Assembly (NCBI GenBank): GCA_001983455.1
Contig: LJDB01000078.1
Location: 1 to 54,048, forward strand
Source: Candidatus Epulonipiscium fishelsonii
GTDB lineage: Bacteria > Bacillota > Clostridia > Lachnospirales > Cellulosilyticaceae
Reading direction: 5' to 3'
DNA: 54,048 nucleotides
Shown: piece after piece, positions 14,904 through 24,580 of the stretch
Layout of the letters: each line of letters opens with the position of its first letter
How positions within the stretch are numbered: position 1 is the first letter of the stretch
Translations under genes and position numbers: made by a program
The notes under the pieces: generated by a model
Database searches by the model: none
Told to the model about the DNA's origin: nothing
The model's input: only the letters and a program-made list of their open reading frames with translations

Positions 14904-16112
14904 ATGTCAAAAGTTTATATTGTTGAAGCAAAAAGAAGTGCACTTGGAAAATTTGGAGGATCTTTATCAGGAATGACTGATGGAGAATTAGCTGGGCAAG
15001 TTATGAAAAAAGCTTTAGATGATTTAGGTATTGACAAATCTAAAATTGACGAAGTTATCCTAGGAAATGTGCTACCAGCTGGGCAAGGACAGGGAGTTGC
15101 ACGTCAAGCATCAATTTATGCGGGAGTTCCAGTGGAAGTGCCTGCATATTCAGTAAATATGGTTTGTGGTAGTGGAATGAAGGCAATAATGTCAGCTTGT
15201 AATGCGATTAAAGCAGGAGATGCAAATTTAATTGTTGCTGGTGGAGTTGAAGTGATGAGCCAAGCACCTTTTATCACTGATGCTAAAGTTAGAACAGGAT
15301 ACAAAATGGGCGGAATGAATTTAAAAGACAGTATGATTTCAGATGGTTTAACTGATGCATTTAATAAATATCATATGGGAATTACAGCAGAAAACATTGC
15401 TGATAAATATAAAATAGATAGAGCTACACAAGACAAAGTTGCATTGAAATCACAAGAAAAAGCTATAAAAGCTATTGATAGTGGCAGATTTAAAGATGAA
15501 ATCATTCCAGTCGAAGTAAAAACACGTAAAGAAACTATTGTTTTTGATAAAGACGAATGTCCAAATAGAACTACTAGCTTGGAAGCACTAAGTAAATTAA
15601 AACCTGCTTTTAAACCTGGCGGAACAGTTACTGCTGGAAATGCTAGTGTGCTTACTGATGGGGCTAGTATAGTTATTGTTGCATCTGAAAAAGCTGTTAA
15701 AGAATATAATTTAAAACCACTTGCAGAAATTGTAGCAATTGGTCAAGGTGGAGTTGACCCATCAGTAATGGGACTTGGTCCAGTGCCTGCAATAAAAAAT
15801 GCTCTAAGCAAATGTGATTTATCTTTAAAAGATATGGGCTTACTTGAATTGAATGAAGCTTTTATAGTCCAATATTTGGGAGTAGCTAAAGAATTAACAG
15901 AAGACTTTGAAGGCATTGACGATGCTTGGCTTGAAGAAAGAACAAATGTAAATGGTGGTGCAACAGCAATAGGGCATCCTATTGGTGCGTCTGGAGCAAG
16001 AATAACAGTTACTCTAGCTCACGAAATGAAAAAACAAAATGTAGAATATGGATTGGCTTCACTATGTATTGGTGGTGGAATGGGTACTTGCGTAGTATTA
16101 AAATTAGCATAA
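14904..16112 (+). CDS. Acetyl-CoA acetyltransferase (thiolase)
   Basis: 402 aa. The ATG at 14904 is chosen because GGAGG (14890-14894) sits 9 bases upstream; an in-frame GTG at 14895 overlaps the ribosome site. Thiolase marks: nucleophile Cys88 in NMVCGSGMKA, NEAF, NVNGGATAIGHPIGASGAR with the catalytic His, and CIGGGMGT with the second Cys near the C-terminus. It catalyses acetoacetyl-CoA + CoA to two acetyl-CoA, or the reverse. It is cotranscribed with a nitroreductase 13 bases downstream. In this island it would be the last step after BKACE and AtoDA. The name atoB would fit but the exact orthologue group is not certain. Confidence 0.93.
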   Translation: MSKVYIVEAKRSALGKFGGSLSGMTDGELAGQVMKKALDDLGIDKSKIDEVILGNVLPAGQGQGVARQASIYAGVPVEVPAYSVNMVCGSGMKAIMSACNAIKAGDANLIVAGGVEVMSQAPFITDAKVRTGYKMGGMNLKDSMISDGLTDAFNKYHMGITAENIADKYKIDRATQDKVALKSQEKAIKAIDSGRFKDEIIPVEVKTRKETIVFDKDECPNRTTSLEALSKLKPAFKPGGTVTAGNASVLTDGASIVIVASEKAVKEYNLKPLAEIVAIGQGGVDPSVMGLGPVPAIKNALSKCDLSLKDMGLLELNEAFIVQYLGVAKELTEDFEGIDDAWLEERTNVNGGATAIGHPIGASGARITVTLAHEMKKQNVEYGLASLCIGGGMGTCVVLKLA

Positions 16113-16125
16113 GAAGATTTTGATT

Positions 16126-16650
16126 ATGAATGAAACACTAAAAAATATTAAATCAAGAAAAACTTGTAGAAGGTATATATCAGATAAACAAATTACAGAG
16201 GAAGAACTTAATCTTGTTTTGGAAGCAGGAATGTATGCACCAAGTGGCTTTGGAAAACAATCTCCAATATTTATTGTTATTCAAGATAAGGAAATAATAA
16301 AAGAACTTTCAAAAATAAATACGTCTATTTGGAAAAAAGGACCGGATGGATTTTTTGGGGCTCCTACTGTAATTGTACTGCTTTCAAGTCCAGAAATTAT
16401 CCACACTTATCAAAAAGACTGTATGGCAGCAGTTGAAAACATGTTGATTGCAGCAGAATCACTTGGATTAGGATCAGCGTGTATATCTCGTGCACAATAT
16501 GAATTTGAATCAGAGTATGGAAAAGAACTTTTAAAGAAACTAGGCATAGATGAAAGTTATGTTGCAGTAGAACATGTTATTTTGGGATATAGAGATGGAG
16601 AAAAAGTTTTACCGACAAAAAGAAATGAAAATAGAATTTTTAGGATATAA
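16126..16650 (+). CDS. Nitroreductase-family FMN protein
   Basis: 174 aa. The ATG at 16126 is preferred over an upstream TTG; AAGAAG is at 16111-16116. Nitroreductase fold: KNIKSRKTCRRY at the start (FMN phosphate binding), APSGFGKQSPIFIV, and ESLGLGSACISRAQYEF with GYRDGE near the end. It probably binds FMN and transfers electrons from NAD(P)H to a nitro, quinone or enone acceptor. It is second gene after thiolase. Such proteins are not usual partners of atoB, so it may handle an unsaturated intermediate or reoxidise NADH; this is not decided by sequence. Confidence 0.85.
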   Translation: MNETLKNIKSRKTCRRYISDKQITEEELNLVLEAGMYAPSGFGKQSPIFIVIQDKEIIKELSKINTSIWKKGPDGFFGAPTVIVLLSSPEIIHTYQKDCMAAVENMLIAAESLGLGSACISRAQYEFESEYGKELLKKLGIDESYVAVEHVILGYRDGEKVLPTKRNENRIFRI

Positions 16651-16668
16651 TGAGTATATTATAATAAT

Positions 16669-16707
16669 AAAAGTGGACGATGTTCAGTATTCGTTCACTT
16701 TTATTTC
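16669..16707 (+). terminator. Terminator after nitroreductase
   Basis: AAAAGTGGACGA pairs with TCGTTCACTTTT (one mismatch) with a 10-base loop and tail ATTTC. Confidence 0.75.
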
Positions 16708-16778
16708 ATGATAATGATGGAGAGTCAAAAATTTTAGATCATTATTTTAATATTTAATAAAATGGAGGGTAATAACTG

Positions 16779-17438
16779 GTGAAAAATAAATTAATTGAGC
16801 TAGACAATTTAAAAGACCTAGTAAAAGATGATATGACTGTTATGGTCAGTGGATTTATGGGGTGTGGGTCTCCACATAAAATAATTGATAAATTAGTGGA
16901 ACTTGGTGTTAAAAATTTAACTTTAATTTGTAATGATACAGCCTGGCCAGGTTATGGTGTTGGAAAAATGGTTGTAACAAAACAATTTTCTAAAATTATG
17001 ACATCTCATATCGGATTAAATCCTGAATCTGGAAGACAACTTAATAATAAAGAAACAGAATTTCAACTAATTCCACAAGGAACTTTAGTTGAAAGAATAA
17101 GAACAGGCGGAGCGGGATTAGGAGGATTTTTGACTCCTACTGGACTTGGGACTGCTGTTGAAGAGGGAAAACAAATAATTGAAGCTAATGGACAAAATTA
17201 TTTATTGGAACTTCCTTTAAAAGCGGATGTTGCTATTATTGGTGCTCACATTGTTGACAAAAAAGGAAACTGCTATTATAGAGGAGCTACAAGGAACTTT
17301 GCACCACTTATGGCAATGGCATGTGAAACAGTTATTGTTGAAGCTGATAATCTTGTAGAAGTGGGAGAAATTCAGCACGAAAACATAGTAACACCTCATA
17401 TTTTTGTAGACTATATTATCGACGGGGGGAAAAACTAA
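16779..17438 (+). CDS. atoD: Acetoacetate-type CoA-transferase subunit alpha
   Basis: 219 aa, GTG start at 16779 with GGAGGG at 16764-16769. Alpha subunit of family I 3-oxoacid CoA-transferase: [17 protein letters not shown] near the start (CoA-binding glycine loop), [21 protein letters not shown] in the middle, and [18 protein letters not shown]. It moves CoA between acyl-CoA and acetoacetate with the beta subunit encoded next, whose start overlaps this stop by one base. Here it would activate the acetoacetate released by BKACE using the acyl-CoA made in the same reaction. Confidence 0.92.
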   Translation: MKNKLIELDNLKDLVKDDMTVMVSGFMGCGSPHKIIDKLVELGVKNLTLICNDTAWPGYGVGKMVVTKQFSKIMTSHIGLNPESGRQLNNKETEFQLIPQGTLVERIRTGGAGLGGFLTPTGLGTAVEEGKQIIEANGQNYLLELPLKADVAIIGAHIVDKKGNCYYRGATRNFAPLMAMACETVIVEADNLVEVGEIQHENIVTPHIFVDYIIDGGKN

Positions 17439-18076
17439 TGAAACAATTTATTGCTAAACGCGTAGGTAAAGAATTGAAAGAAGGAGATGTCGTAAATTTA
17501 GGAATAGGTTTACCAACACTAGTTGCAAATTATGTAGATGAAGAAAAGGGTATAACTTTTCAATCTGAAAATGGATTTGTTGGTATTGGGCCAACTCCAC
17601 CAGAAGGTGAAGAAGATCCATTTGTTGTAAATGCAGGCGGTAAACCTGTTACAATTAATAAAGAAGGTGCTTTCTTTGATAGTGCTACATCTTTTGCTAT
17701 AATTCGTGGAGGACATGTGGACGTAACTGTACTTGGAGCATTACAAGTTGATAAACATGGTAATCTTGCAAACTGGATGATACCTGGAAAAATGGTTCCT
17801 GGTATGGGCGGAGCTATGGATCTTGTTGTTGGTGCAAAAAAAGTTATTGTTGCAATGGAACACACTAATAAAGGAGCATTTAAAATTCTAAATGAATGTA
17901 CTTTACCGCTTACTGCTAAAGCTCAAGTTAATCTTATTGTAACTGAGATGGGTGTTATTGAAGTTACTCCTGATGGGCTTGTGTTAACTGAAATAAATAG
18001 AGATTTTACTGTAGAACAAGTTCAAGATGCTACTGAAGCTCCACTAATCATAAGCGAAAATTTAAAATCAATGTAA
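17438..18076 (+). CDS. atoA: Acetoacetate-type CoA-transferase subunit beta
   Basis: 212 aa. TAATG overlap with the alpha gene implies translational coupling and a 1:1 complex. The catalytic glutamate is E44 in [12 protein letters not shown], which forms the glutamyl-CoA thioester in this family. [27 protein letters not shown] and [19 protein letters not shown] are standard. With AtoD it converts acetoacetate plus acyl-CoA to acetoacetyl-CoA plus the free acid. The acid could leave through an AtoE carrier. No further gene of the pathway follows; the glycosyltransferase array begins 76 bases later. Confidence 0.93.
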   Translation: MKQFIAKRVGKELKEGDVVNLGIGLPTLVANYVDEEKGITFQSENGFVGIGPTPPEGEEDPFVVNAGGKPVTINKEGAFFDSATSFAIIRGGHVDVTVLGALQVDKHGNLANWMIPGKMVPGMGGAMDLVVGAKKVIVAMEHTNKGAFKILNECTLPLTAKAQVNLIVTEMGVIEVTPDGLVLTEINRDFTVEQVQDATEAPLIISENLKSM

Positions 18077-18084
18077 TGTATTAA

Positions 18085-18117
18085 TAGCTATAGGAGCACG
18101 ATGTGCTACTATAGCTA
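18085..18117. terminator. Hairpin after atoA
   Basis: TAGCTATAGGAGCA pairs with TGCTACTATAGCTA (one mismatch). There is no T run, so termination is uncertain; it may protect the mRNA end. Confidence 0.55.
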
Positions 18118-18152
18118 ACTGTGTATAAAAATACTTATATCTGGAGGAAAAT

Positions 18153-20183
18153 ATGATTTTTAAAAATGAACTTGAAGATGCTTTAAGTAAATGGTATAAA
18201 GCCAGAACAGGAAGAGATTTAGATTTACAAAATCCACAGACTTTTAATGAAAAAATTCAATGGTACAAACTATATGATACTGACCCTTTAAAAACAAAAT
18301 TAACGGATAAATATGAGGTTAGAAGATGGGTGGCAGATAAAATAGGGAGAGAATATTTAGTTGATATTTTTGGTGTATATGAAGATTGGAATGAAATTAT
18401 ATTTGACAATTTACCACAACAGTTTGTTATAAAGACTACACATGGATGTAACCAAACTATTATTGTTCAAGACAAAAATGCTTTTGATAAAAATAAGACT
18501 AAACTACAAATTGAAAAGTGGTTAAACTTTAACTATTATGAACAAGGCGTGGAAATGCAATACAAAGATATTAAACCTCGTATAATAGTTGAACAATACC
18601 TAGAGAACATTAATAATCAACTTTATAGTTATCAATTTTGGTGTTTTAATGGAAAAGTAGAGTATATCGTTTTTCAAGAAGATAAATTTAATAGTTCAGA
18701 TCTAATCTTATTTAATAGGAACTGGGAAAAGCAAGATTTTATAAATAATTATTGTGAAATTGAAAAGCCTGATAACCTAGATAAAATGATAGGTATAGCA
18801 GAATTCTTATCAGAAGTTTTTGCTTTTGTTAGTGTAGATTTATATAGACTAACAAATGGAAATATAAAATTTGATAAAATGAATTTTTCGCCATACTCAG
18901 GAGTGTATAAATGGCATAATGTGGATAATGATTTCAAAATTGGACAACTTTTTAACATAGAGCCTTTAAAAGATAAATTAACAAACCAATATAACAATAG
19001 CAAAGTTATTTTCTTCACTCCAGTATATAATGCAATGAGCACTATTGAAAGAGCATATAAAAGTTTAGTAAATCAAACAGATAAAAATTGGATATGGCAT
19101 GTGGTTGATGATGCATCAACTGATGGAACATATGAATTATTACAAAAATGGTCAAATGAAGATGATCGTATAATACTTCATAGAAATAAAGTAAATAATA
19201 TTATAGATGAAGGCAATGATATTGTAGATATTGGACTTATGTATAATGATATAGACTACTTAGCTGTACTTGATGCTGATGATGAATATACAAGTGATTT
19301 CATTAGAGACTGCAAGAACTATGCAATAGCTAATAACTTAGATATTGTTGCAAGTGGTAGGGAAGATATTATTAATAATAAATGTGTAGACGTTAAAATA
19401 GTGGATAATCCACTTTTAATATTAACTAAAACTGGCAAAGAGAAATTCTTTATTGAATCTTTTAATTGTATGGCAACTTATTGGGGAAAATTATTTAAAA
19501 TAAGTATTTTAAATAAAATTAATAGAGCTAATTTAATATACCAACACATTAATGGTCATGATGTAGCATTTTCTATTGAGTTATTTAAAAAAGCTACAAA
19601 TATTGGAATTTTAAATAAGGCGTTTTATAAGTACTATATTTATCCTAATTCAAAAGCCCGCATTTGGAGAGAAGGTAAAATAGAGTCATACATTAGAATA
19701 TATGACTTATTGGAAAATTATTTAGTATACGCTAAACCAGCTATATCTGAAATAAATGAAAAATTTATACGATTTGTTAGTTTAATATTAATGGCAACAG
19801 CAGTAGAACTTTTAATCAAATCAGATTTAACTGATTATGAAAAGCAACAAGAAATTTTGAAAGTAGGACGAGTAAATTACATTAAGTGTATTATGTCGGA
19901 TGAAGGATTTAATGATTATTGTAATAACTTAAGTGATCAAAAAGATATAAAAAACAACTGCTTTACGCTTATAAAAGATTGGATGTTATCTCAAACAGAT
20001 ATAAAAGATGATTTAATTTTAGAATTTTGTGAAATAGGACAATTATTTTGTGCCTCAATGAATGATACAGAAGGCTGGGTTGAATTTAAAATATTACATG
20101 CAAATGCTATGATTGAACTAGGGAATAACATGATTGAACAGGGTGAGCAGGAAATTCAGGAATTAGAAAGAATGTTATATTAA
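18153..20183 (+). CDS. TupA-like ATP-grasp/GT2 fusion, paralogue 1
   Basis: 676 aa, ATG after GGAGG. Residues 1 to about 272 match TupA-like ATP-grasp proteins: NPQTFNEKIQWYKLYD, DKYEVRRWV, QFVIKTTHG (94-98), IKPRIIVEQYLE and YQFWCFNGKVEY. Residues about 283-480 are a family 2 glycosyltransferase: VIFFTPVYNAMSTIERAYKS, VDDASTDGT (318-326) and LDADDE (373-378, nucleotide-sugar/metal DxD). The last 190 residues are helical and shared by all five paralogues. In the ATP-grasp part the usual FGE metal site reads FDKMNF (240-245), so the Glu is replaced by Lys and ligase activity is doubtful. No membrane segment. It probably glycosylates a cell-surface polymer or protein; the acceptor is unknown. 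First gene of the array. Confidence 0.85.
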   Translation: MIFKNELEDALSKWYKARTGRDLDLQNPQTFNEKIQWYKLYDTDPLKTKLTDKYEVRRWVADKIGREYLVDIFGVYEDWNEIIFDNLPQQFVIKTTHGCNQTIIVQDKNAFDKNKTKLQIEKWLNFNYYEQGVEMQYKDIKPRIIVEQYLENINNQLYSYQFWCFNGKVEYIVFQEDKFNSSDLILFNRNWEKQDFINNYCEIEKPDNLDKMIGIAEFLSEVFAFVSVDLYRLTNGNIKFDKMNFSPYSGVYKWHNVDNDFKIGQLFNIEPLKDKLTNQYNNSKVIFFTPVYNAMSTIERAYKSLVNQTDKNWIWHVVDDASTDGTYELLQKWSNEDDRIILHRNKVNNIIDEGNDIVDIGLMYNDIDYLAVLDADDEYTSDFIRDCKNYAIANNLDIVASGREDIINNKCVDVKIVDNPLLILTKTGKEKFFIESFNCMATYWGKLFKISILNKINRANLIYQHINGHDVAFSIELFKKATNIGILNKAFYKYYIYPNSKARIWREGKIESYIRIYDLLENYLVYAKPAISEINEKFIRFVSLILMATAVELLIKSDLTDYEKQQEILKVGRVNYIKCIMSDEGFNDYCNNLSDQKDIKNNCFTLIKDWMLSQTDIKDDLILEFCEIGQLFCASMNDTEGWVEFKILHANAMIELGNNMIEQGEQEIQELERMLY

Positions 20184-20278
20184 AGAGATACAATTAATGA
20201 TACTTCTCGATTAGATAGTGAATATGGTGAATAGTGGGACAGGTAAATTAAAATTATATTATAAAAATGGAGGAAAAT

Positions 20279-22327
20279 ATGATTTTTAAAAGTGAGCTTG
20301 AAGATGCTTTAAGTAAATGGTATAAAGCCAGAACAGGAAGAGATTTAGACTTGCAAAATCCACAGACCTTTAATGAAAAAATTCAATGGTGCAAACTATA
20401 TGATACAGACTCTTTAAAAACAAAATTAACGGATAAATATGAAGTCAGAAGATGGGTTGCAGATAAAATAGGGAGAGAATATTTAGTTGATATTTTTGGC
20501 GTATATGAAGATTGGAATGAAATTATATTTGACAATTTACCACAACAGTTTGTTATAAAGACTACACATGGGTGTAATCAAAATATTATTGTTCAAGATA
20601 AAAATACTTTTGACAAAAATAAGGCTAAAATACAAATTGAAAAGTGGTTAAACTTCAACTATTATCAACAAAGCATAGAAATGCAATATAAAGATATTAA
20701 ACCTCGTATAATGATTGAACAATATCTACAGAACATTAATAATCAACTTTATAGTTATCAATTTTGGTGTTTTAATGGAAAAGTAGAGTATGTAGTTTTT
20801 CAAGAAAATAAATTTAATAATTCAAATCCAATTTTATTTAATAGGAACTGGGAAAAACAAGATTTTATAAATAATTATAACGAACAAAATTGTGAAATTG
20901 AAAAACCTGATAACCTAGATAAAATAATATCTATAGCAGAATTATTATCAGAAGATTTTACTTTTGTGAGTGTAGATTTATATAGACTAACAAATGGAAC
21001 TATAAAATTTGATAAAATGGATTTTGCACCATACTCAGGAGTGTATAAATGGCATAATGTGGATAATAATTTCAAAATTGGACAACTTTTTAACATAGAG
21101 CCTTTAAAAAACAAATTAACAAGCCAATATAATAACAGTAAAGTTATTTTCTTTACTCCAGTATATAATGCAATGAGCACTATTGAAAGAGCATATAAAA
21201 GTTTAGTAAATCAAACAGATAAAAATTGGATATGGCATGTAGTGGATGATGCCTCAACTGATGGAACATATGAATTATTACAAAGATGGTTAAATGAAGA
21301 TGATCGTATAATCCTTCATAGAAATAGAGTAAATAATGTTGTAGATGAAGGTAATGATATTGTAGATATTGGACTTATGTATAATGATATAGACTACTTA
21401 GCTGTACTTGATTCGGACGATGAATATACAAGTGACTTCATTAGAGAGTGCAAGAATTATGCACTAGCTAATAACTTAGATATTGTTACTGGAGGTAGAG
21501 AAGATATTCATTATGATATTAACGCAAATCCCACTATTAGAGTATCAGAAAAAAACTTCTTGATATTAACAAAATCGGAAAAAGAAAAAAACTTTGTTAA
21601 TTATTTAGGATATATGTCAACTTATTGGGGAAAATTATTTAAAACTAAAAACTTTAAAAAAATCGACAGATCTAACTTAATACATCAACATATTAATAGT
21701 CATGATATTGCATTTTCACTAGAGCTATTTTATCAATCAAATAATATTGGAATATTAAGCAAGGTATTTTATAAATATTATTCTTACCCAACATCCAAAG
21801 TTCGTACTTGGAGAAAATGGAAAATAGATGCGTATATTAGGATATATAGTTTAACAGAGAAATATTTATTAAGATGTAATCCAATAATATCAGAAATTAA
21901 TAAAAAAGCTATACAATTTTTTGATTTAGGATGTATAATAATGGCGGTGAAACTTTTATTCAAATCAAATTTAACTGATTATGAAAAGCAAAAAGAAATT
22001 TTGAAAATAGGAGAATCAGAATATATTAAAGATGTTATAGCTGATGAAAGTTTTGATGATTGGTGTAATAAAGTAACGGATCAAAAAGACACAAAAAAGA
22101 TGTGTTTTACGCTTATAAAAGATTGGATGTTGGAGCAAACAGCTGTTGCGGATGATATAGTTTTAAAATTTTGTGAAATAGGACAACTATTTTGTGCCTC
22201 AATGAGTGATGAAGAAGGTTGGCTTAAATTTAGAATTTTACATGCAAATGCTTTAACTGAATTAGGGAATAACATGATTGAGAAAGGTGAAAAAGAAATT
22301 CAGGAAATAGAAAGTATGTTATCTTAA
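20279..22327 (+). CDS. TupA-like ATP-grasp/GT2 fusion, paralogue 2
   Basis: 682 aa. The start is set at MIFK because the preceding ATGGAGGAAAAT contains the ribosome site GGAGG, exactly as in paralogue 1; the upstream in-frame ATG at 20267 overlaps it. Same three-part layout. The ATP-grasp metal motif is FDKMDF, again lacking the canonical Glu. The glycosyltransferase acid motif is LDSDDE rather than LDADDE. The region after it (GGREDIHYDINANPTIRV) differs from the other copies and may set acceptor specificity. It lies 95 bases after paralogue 1 with no terminator between, so the array is probably one operon. Confidence 0.85.
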   Translation: MIFKSELEDALSKWYKARTGRDLDLQNPQTFNEKIQWCKLYDTDSLKTKLTDKYEVRRWVADKIGREYLVDIFGVYEDWNEIIFDNLPQQFVIKTTHGCNQNIIVQDKNTFDKNKAKIQIEKWLNFNYYQQSIEMQYKDIKPRIMIEQYLQNINNQLYSYQFWCFNGKVEYVVFQENKFNNSNPILFNRNWEKQDFINNYNEQNCEIEKPDNLDKIISIAELLSEDFTFVSVDLYRLTNGTIKFDKMDFAPYSGVYKWHNVDNNFKIGQLFNIEPLKNKLTSQYNNSKVIFFTPVYNAMSTIERAYKSLVNQTDKNWIWHVVDDASTDGTYELLQRWLNEDDRIILHRNRVNNVVDEGNDIVDIGLMYNDIDYLAVLDSDDEYTSDFIRECKNYALANNLDIVTGGREDIHYDINANPTIRVSEKNFLILTKSEKEKNFVNYLGYMSTYWGKLFKTKNFKKIDRSNLIHQHINSHDIAFSLELFYQSNNIGILSKVFYKYYSYPTSKVRTWRKWKIDAYIRIYSLTEKYLLRCNPIISEINKKAIQFFDLGCIIMAVKLLFKSNLTDYEKQKEILKIGESEYIKDVIADESFDDWCNKVTDQKDTKKMCFTLIKDWMLEQTAVADDIVLKFCEIGQLFCASMSDEEGWLKFRILHANALTELGNNMIEKGEKEIQEIESMLS

Positions 22328-22417
22328 AGATATTGTGAGTAACAATTTTTATATATTAAACAATGAATATACTATTTCAATTCGACTAAGATGATTAATA
22401 TAAAAATGGAGGAAAAT

Positions 22418-24484
22418 ATGATTTTTAAAAGTGCATTAGAAGATGCTTTAAGTAAATGGTATAAAGCTATAACTGGAAGAGATTTAGACTTGCAAAACCC
22501 CAAGTCTTTTAACGAAAAAATTCAATGGTGCAAACTATATGACACTAACCCTTTAAAAACAAAATTAACGGATAAATATGAAGTTAGAAGATGGATAGTA
22601 GATAAAATAGGGAGAGAATATTTAGTTGATATATTTGGTGTATATGAAGACTGGAATGAAATTATATTTGACAATTTACCACAACAGTTTGTTATAAAGA
22701 CTACACATGGGTGTAATCAAAATATTATTGTTAAAGATAAAAACACTTTTGATAAAAATAAGGCTAAACTACAAATTGAAAAGTGGTTAAACTTCAACTA
22801 TTATCAACAAGGCATAGAAATGCAATATAAAGATATTAAACCTCGTATAATAGTTGAACAATACCTAGAGAACATTAATAATAAACTTTATAGCTATAAA
22901 TTTTGGTGTTTTAATGGAAAAGTAGAGTATATAGTTTTTCAAGAAGATAAATTTAATAGTTCAAATCCAATTTTATTTAATAGGAACTGGGAAAAACAAG
23001 ATTTTATAAATAATTATAACGAACAAAATTGTGAAATTGAAAAACCTGATAACTTAGATAAAATGATATCTATAGCAGAATTCTTATCAGAAGCTTTTGC
23101 TTTTGTGAGTGTAGATTTATATAGACTAACAAATGGAACTATAAAATTTGATAAAATGGATTTTTCACCAGGTTCAGGAGTGTATAAATGGCATAATGTA
23201 GATAATGATTTCAAAATTGGACAACTTTTTAACATAGAGCCTTTAAAAGATAAATTAACAAACCAATATGATAAATTAATGAACCAATATAACAAGAGTA
23301 AAGTTATTTTCTTTACTCCAGTGTATAATGCGAGGAGCACTATTGAAAGAGCATATAAAAGTTTAGTGAATCAAACAGATAAAAATTGGATATGGCATGT
23401 AGTGGATGATGTGTCAACGGATGGAACATATGAATTATTGCAAAAATTGTCAAATGAAGATGATCGTATAATACTTCATAGAAATAAAGTAAATAATGTT
23501 ATAGATGAAGGTAATGATATTGTAGATATTGGATTTATGTATAGTGACATAGATTATTTAGCAGTTCTTGATGCAGATGATGAATATAATAGTGACTTTA
23601 TTATAGAGTGTAAAAGTTGTGCAATAGCCAATAATTTAGATATTGTTGTTGGAGGTTATGAACGAGTTTTTGAAAATGGAGATACAGAAATTTGTAAATC
23701 AAATAATAAAATATTTATTTTGACAAAAGATGAAAAAAGAACAGGCTATATTTCACATTTAATTAGCATGGGAACATATTGGGGAAAACTATTTAAAATC
23801 AGTACTTTAAGAAAAATTAATGTAAATAATTTAATATATCAACATATTGCTGGCCATGATACAGCATTTGCAGTTGAGTTATTTACAAATGCTGAAAATA
23901 TATTAATATTAAATAGAGCATTTTATAAACATTATGTTTGTTTAACGTCAAAATTTCGTACATGGGGAAAAGGAACAATAGACGGTTATCTTAAGTTATA
24001 TAAATTGGAAGAAAAATATTTATTGAAATATAACTTTATGGAATTTGAAACTAATAAAAAATATATACAATATTTAAATTTAGGCCTATTAATAATAGCA
24101 GTACAAACTTTATTTAAATCAAAATTAACAGATTATGAAAAGCAAAAAGAAATTTTGAAAATAGGAGAAGCAGAGTATATTAAAGATGTCATAGCTAATG
24201 AAAGTTTTGATGATTGGTGCAATAGTAATATAACTGGTCAAAAAGATATAAAAAAAATATGTTTTACGCTTATAAAAGATTGGATGTTATCTCAAACAGA
24301 TATTGAAGATGATTTGGTTTTAGAATTTTGTGAAACAGCACAATTATTCTGTGCTTCAATGAATGATGAGGAAGGATGGCTTAAATTTAAGATTTTACAT
24401 GCAAATGCTTTAATTGAATTAGGAAATAAAATGATTGAACAGGGTGAACAAGAAATGCAAGAACTAGAAAGAATGTTATCTTAA
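22418..24484 (+). CDS. TupA-like ATP-grasp/GT2 fusion, paralogue 3
   Basis: 688 aa, start at MIFK after GGAGG; in-frame ATGs upstream lack a ribosome site. It is closest to paralogues 1 and 2 in the ATP-grasp part, again with FDKMDF in place of FGE. The linker between the domains carries a 7-residue tandem duplication (NQYDKLMNQYNKSK), near 23266-23300. Glycosyltransferase motifs VDDVSTDGT and LDADDE are intact. The variable stretch is GGYERVFENGDTEICKSNN. The C-terminal helical part ends with EQGEQEMQELERMLS, almost the same as in the neighbours. Confidence 0.85.
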   Translation: MIFKSALEDALSKWYKAITGRDLDLQNPKSFNEKIQWCKLYDTNPLKTKLTDKYEVRRWIVDKIGREYLVDIFGVYEDWNEIIFDNLPQQFVIKTTHGCNQNIIVKDKNTFDKNKAKLQIEKWLNFNYYQQGIEMQYKDIKPRIIVEQYLENINNKLYSYKFWCFNGKVEYIVFQEDKFNSSNPILFNRNWEKQDFINNYNEQNCEIEKPDNLDKMISIAEFLSEAFAFVSVDLYRLTNGTIKFDKMDFSPGSGVYKWHNVDNDFKIGQLFNIEPLKDKLTNQYDKLMNQYNKSKVIFFTPVYNARSTIERAYKSLVNQTDKNWIWHVVDDVSTDGTYELLQKLSNEDDRIILHRNKVNNVIDEGNDIVDIGFMYSDIDYLAVLDADDEYNSDFIIECKSCAIANNLDIVVGGYERVFENGDTEICKSNNKIFILTKDEKRTGYISHLISMGTYWGKLFKISTLRKINVNNLIYQHIAGHDTAFAVELFTNAENILILNRAFYKHYVCLTSKFRTWGKGTIDGYLKLYKLEEKYLLKYNFMEFETNKKYIQYLNLGLLIIAVQTLFKSKLTDYEKQKEILKIGEAEYIKDVIANESFDDWCNSNITGQKDIKKICFTLIKDWMLSQTDIEDDLVLEFCETAQLFCASMNDEEGWLKFKILHANALIELGNKMIEQGEQEMQELERMLS

Positions 24485-24580
24485 CATATAATTTATCTAC
24501 GATATGTGTTTGTCTAATCAATGCATTTATGTAAATATGTTATAATATACATTAGTTCTGGTATAAAAATGGAGGAAAAG

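Noticed and set aside
20267..20279. Upstream ATG starts (MEEN...) for glycosyltransferase paralogues 2-5
   Set aside because: The ATG overlaps the GGAGG ribosome site, and paralogue 1 starts at MIFK with the same site, so MIFK is the shared start.
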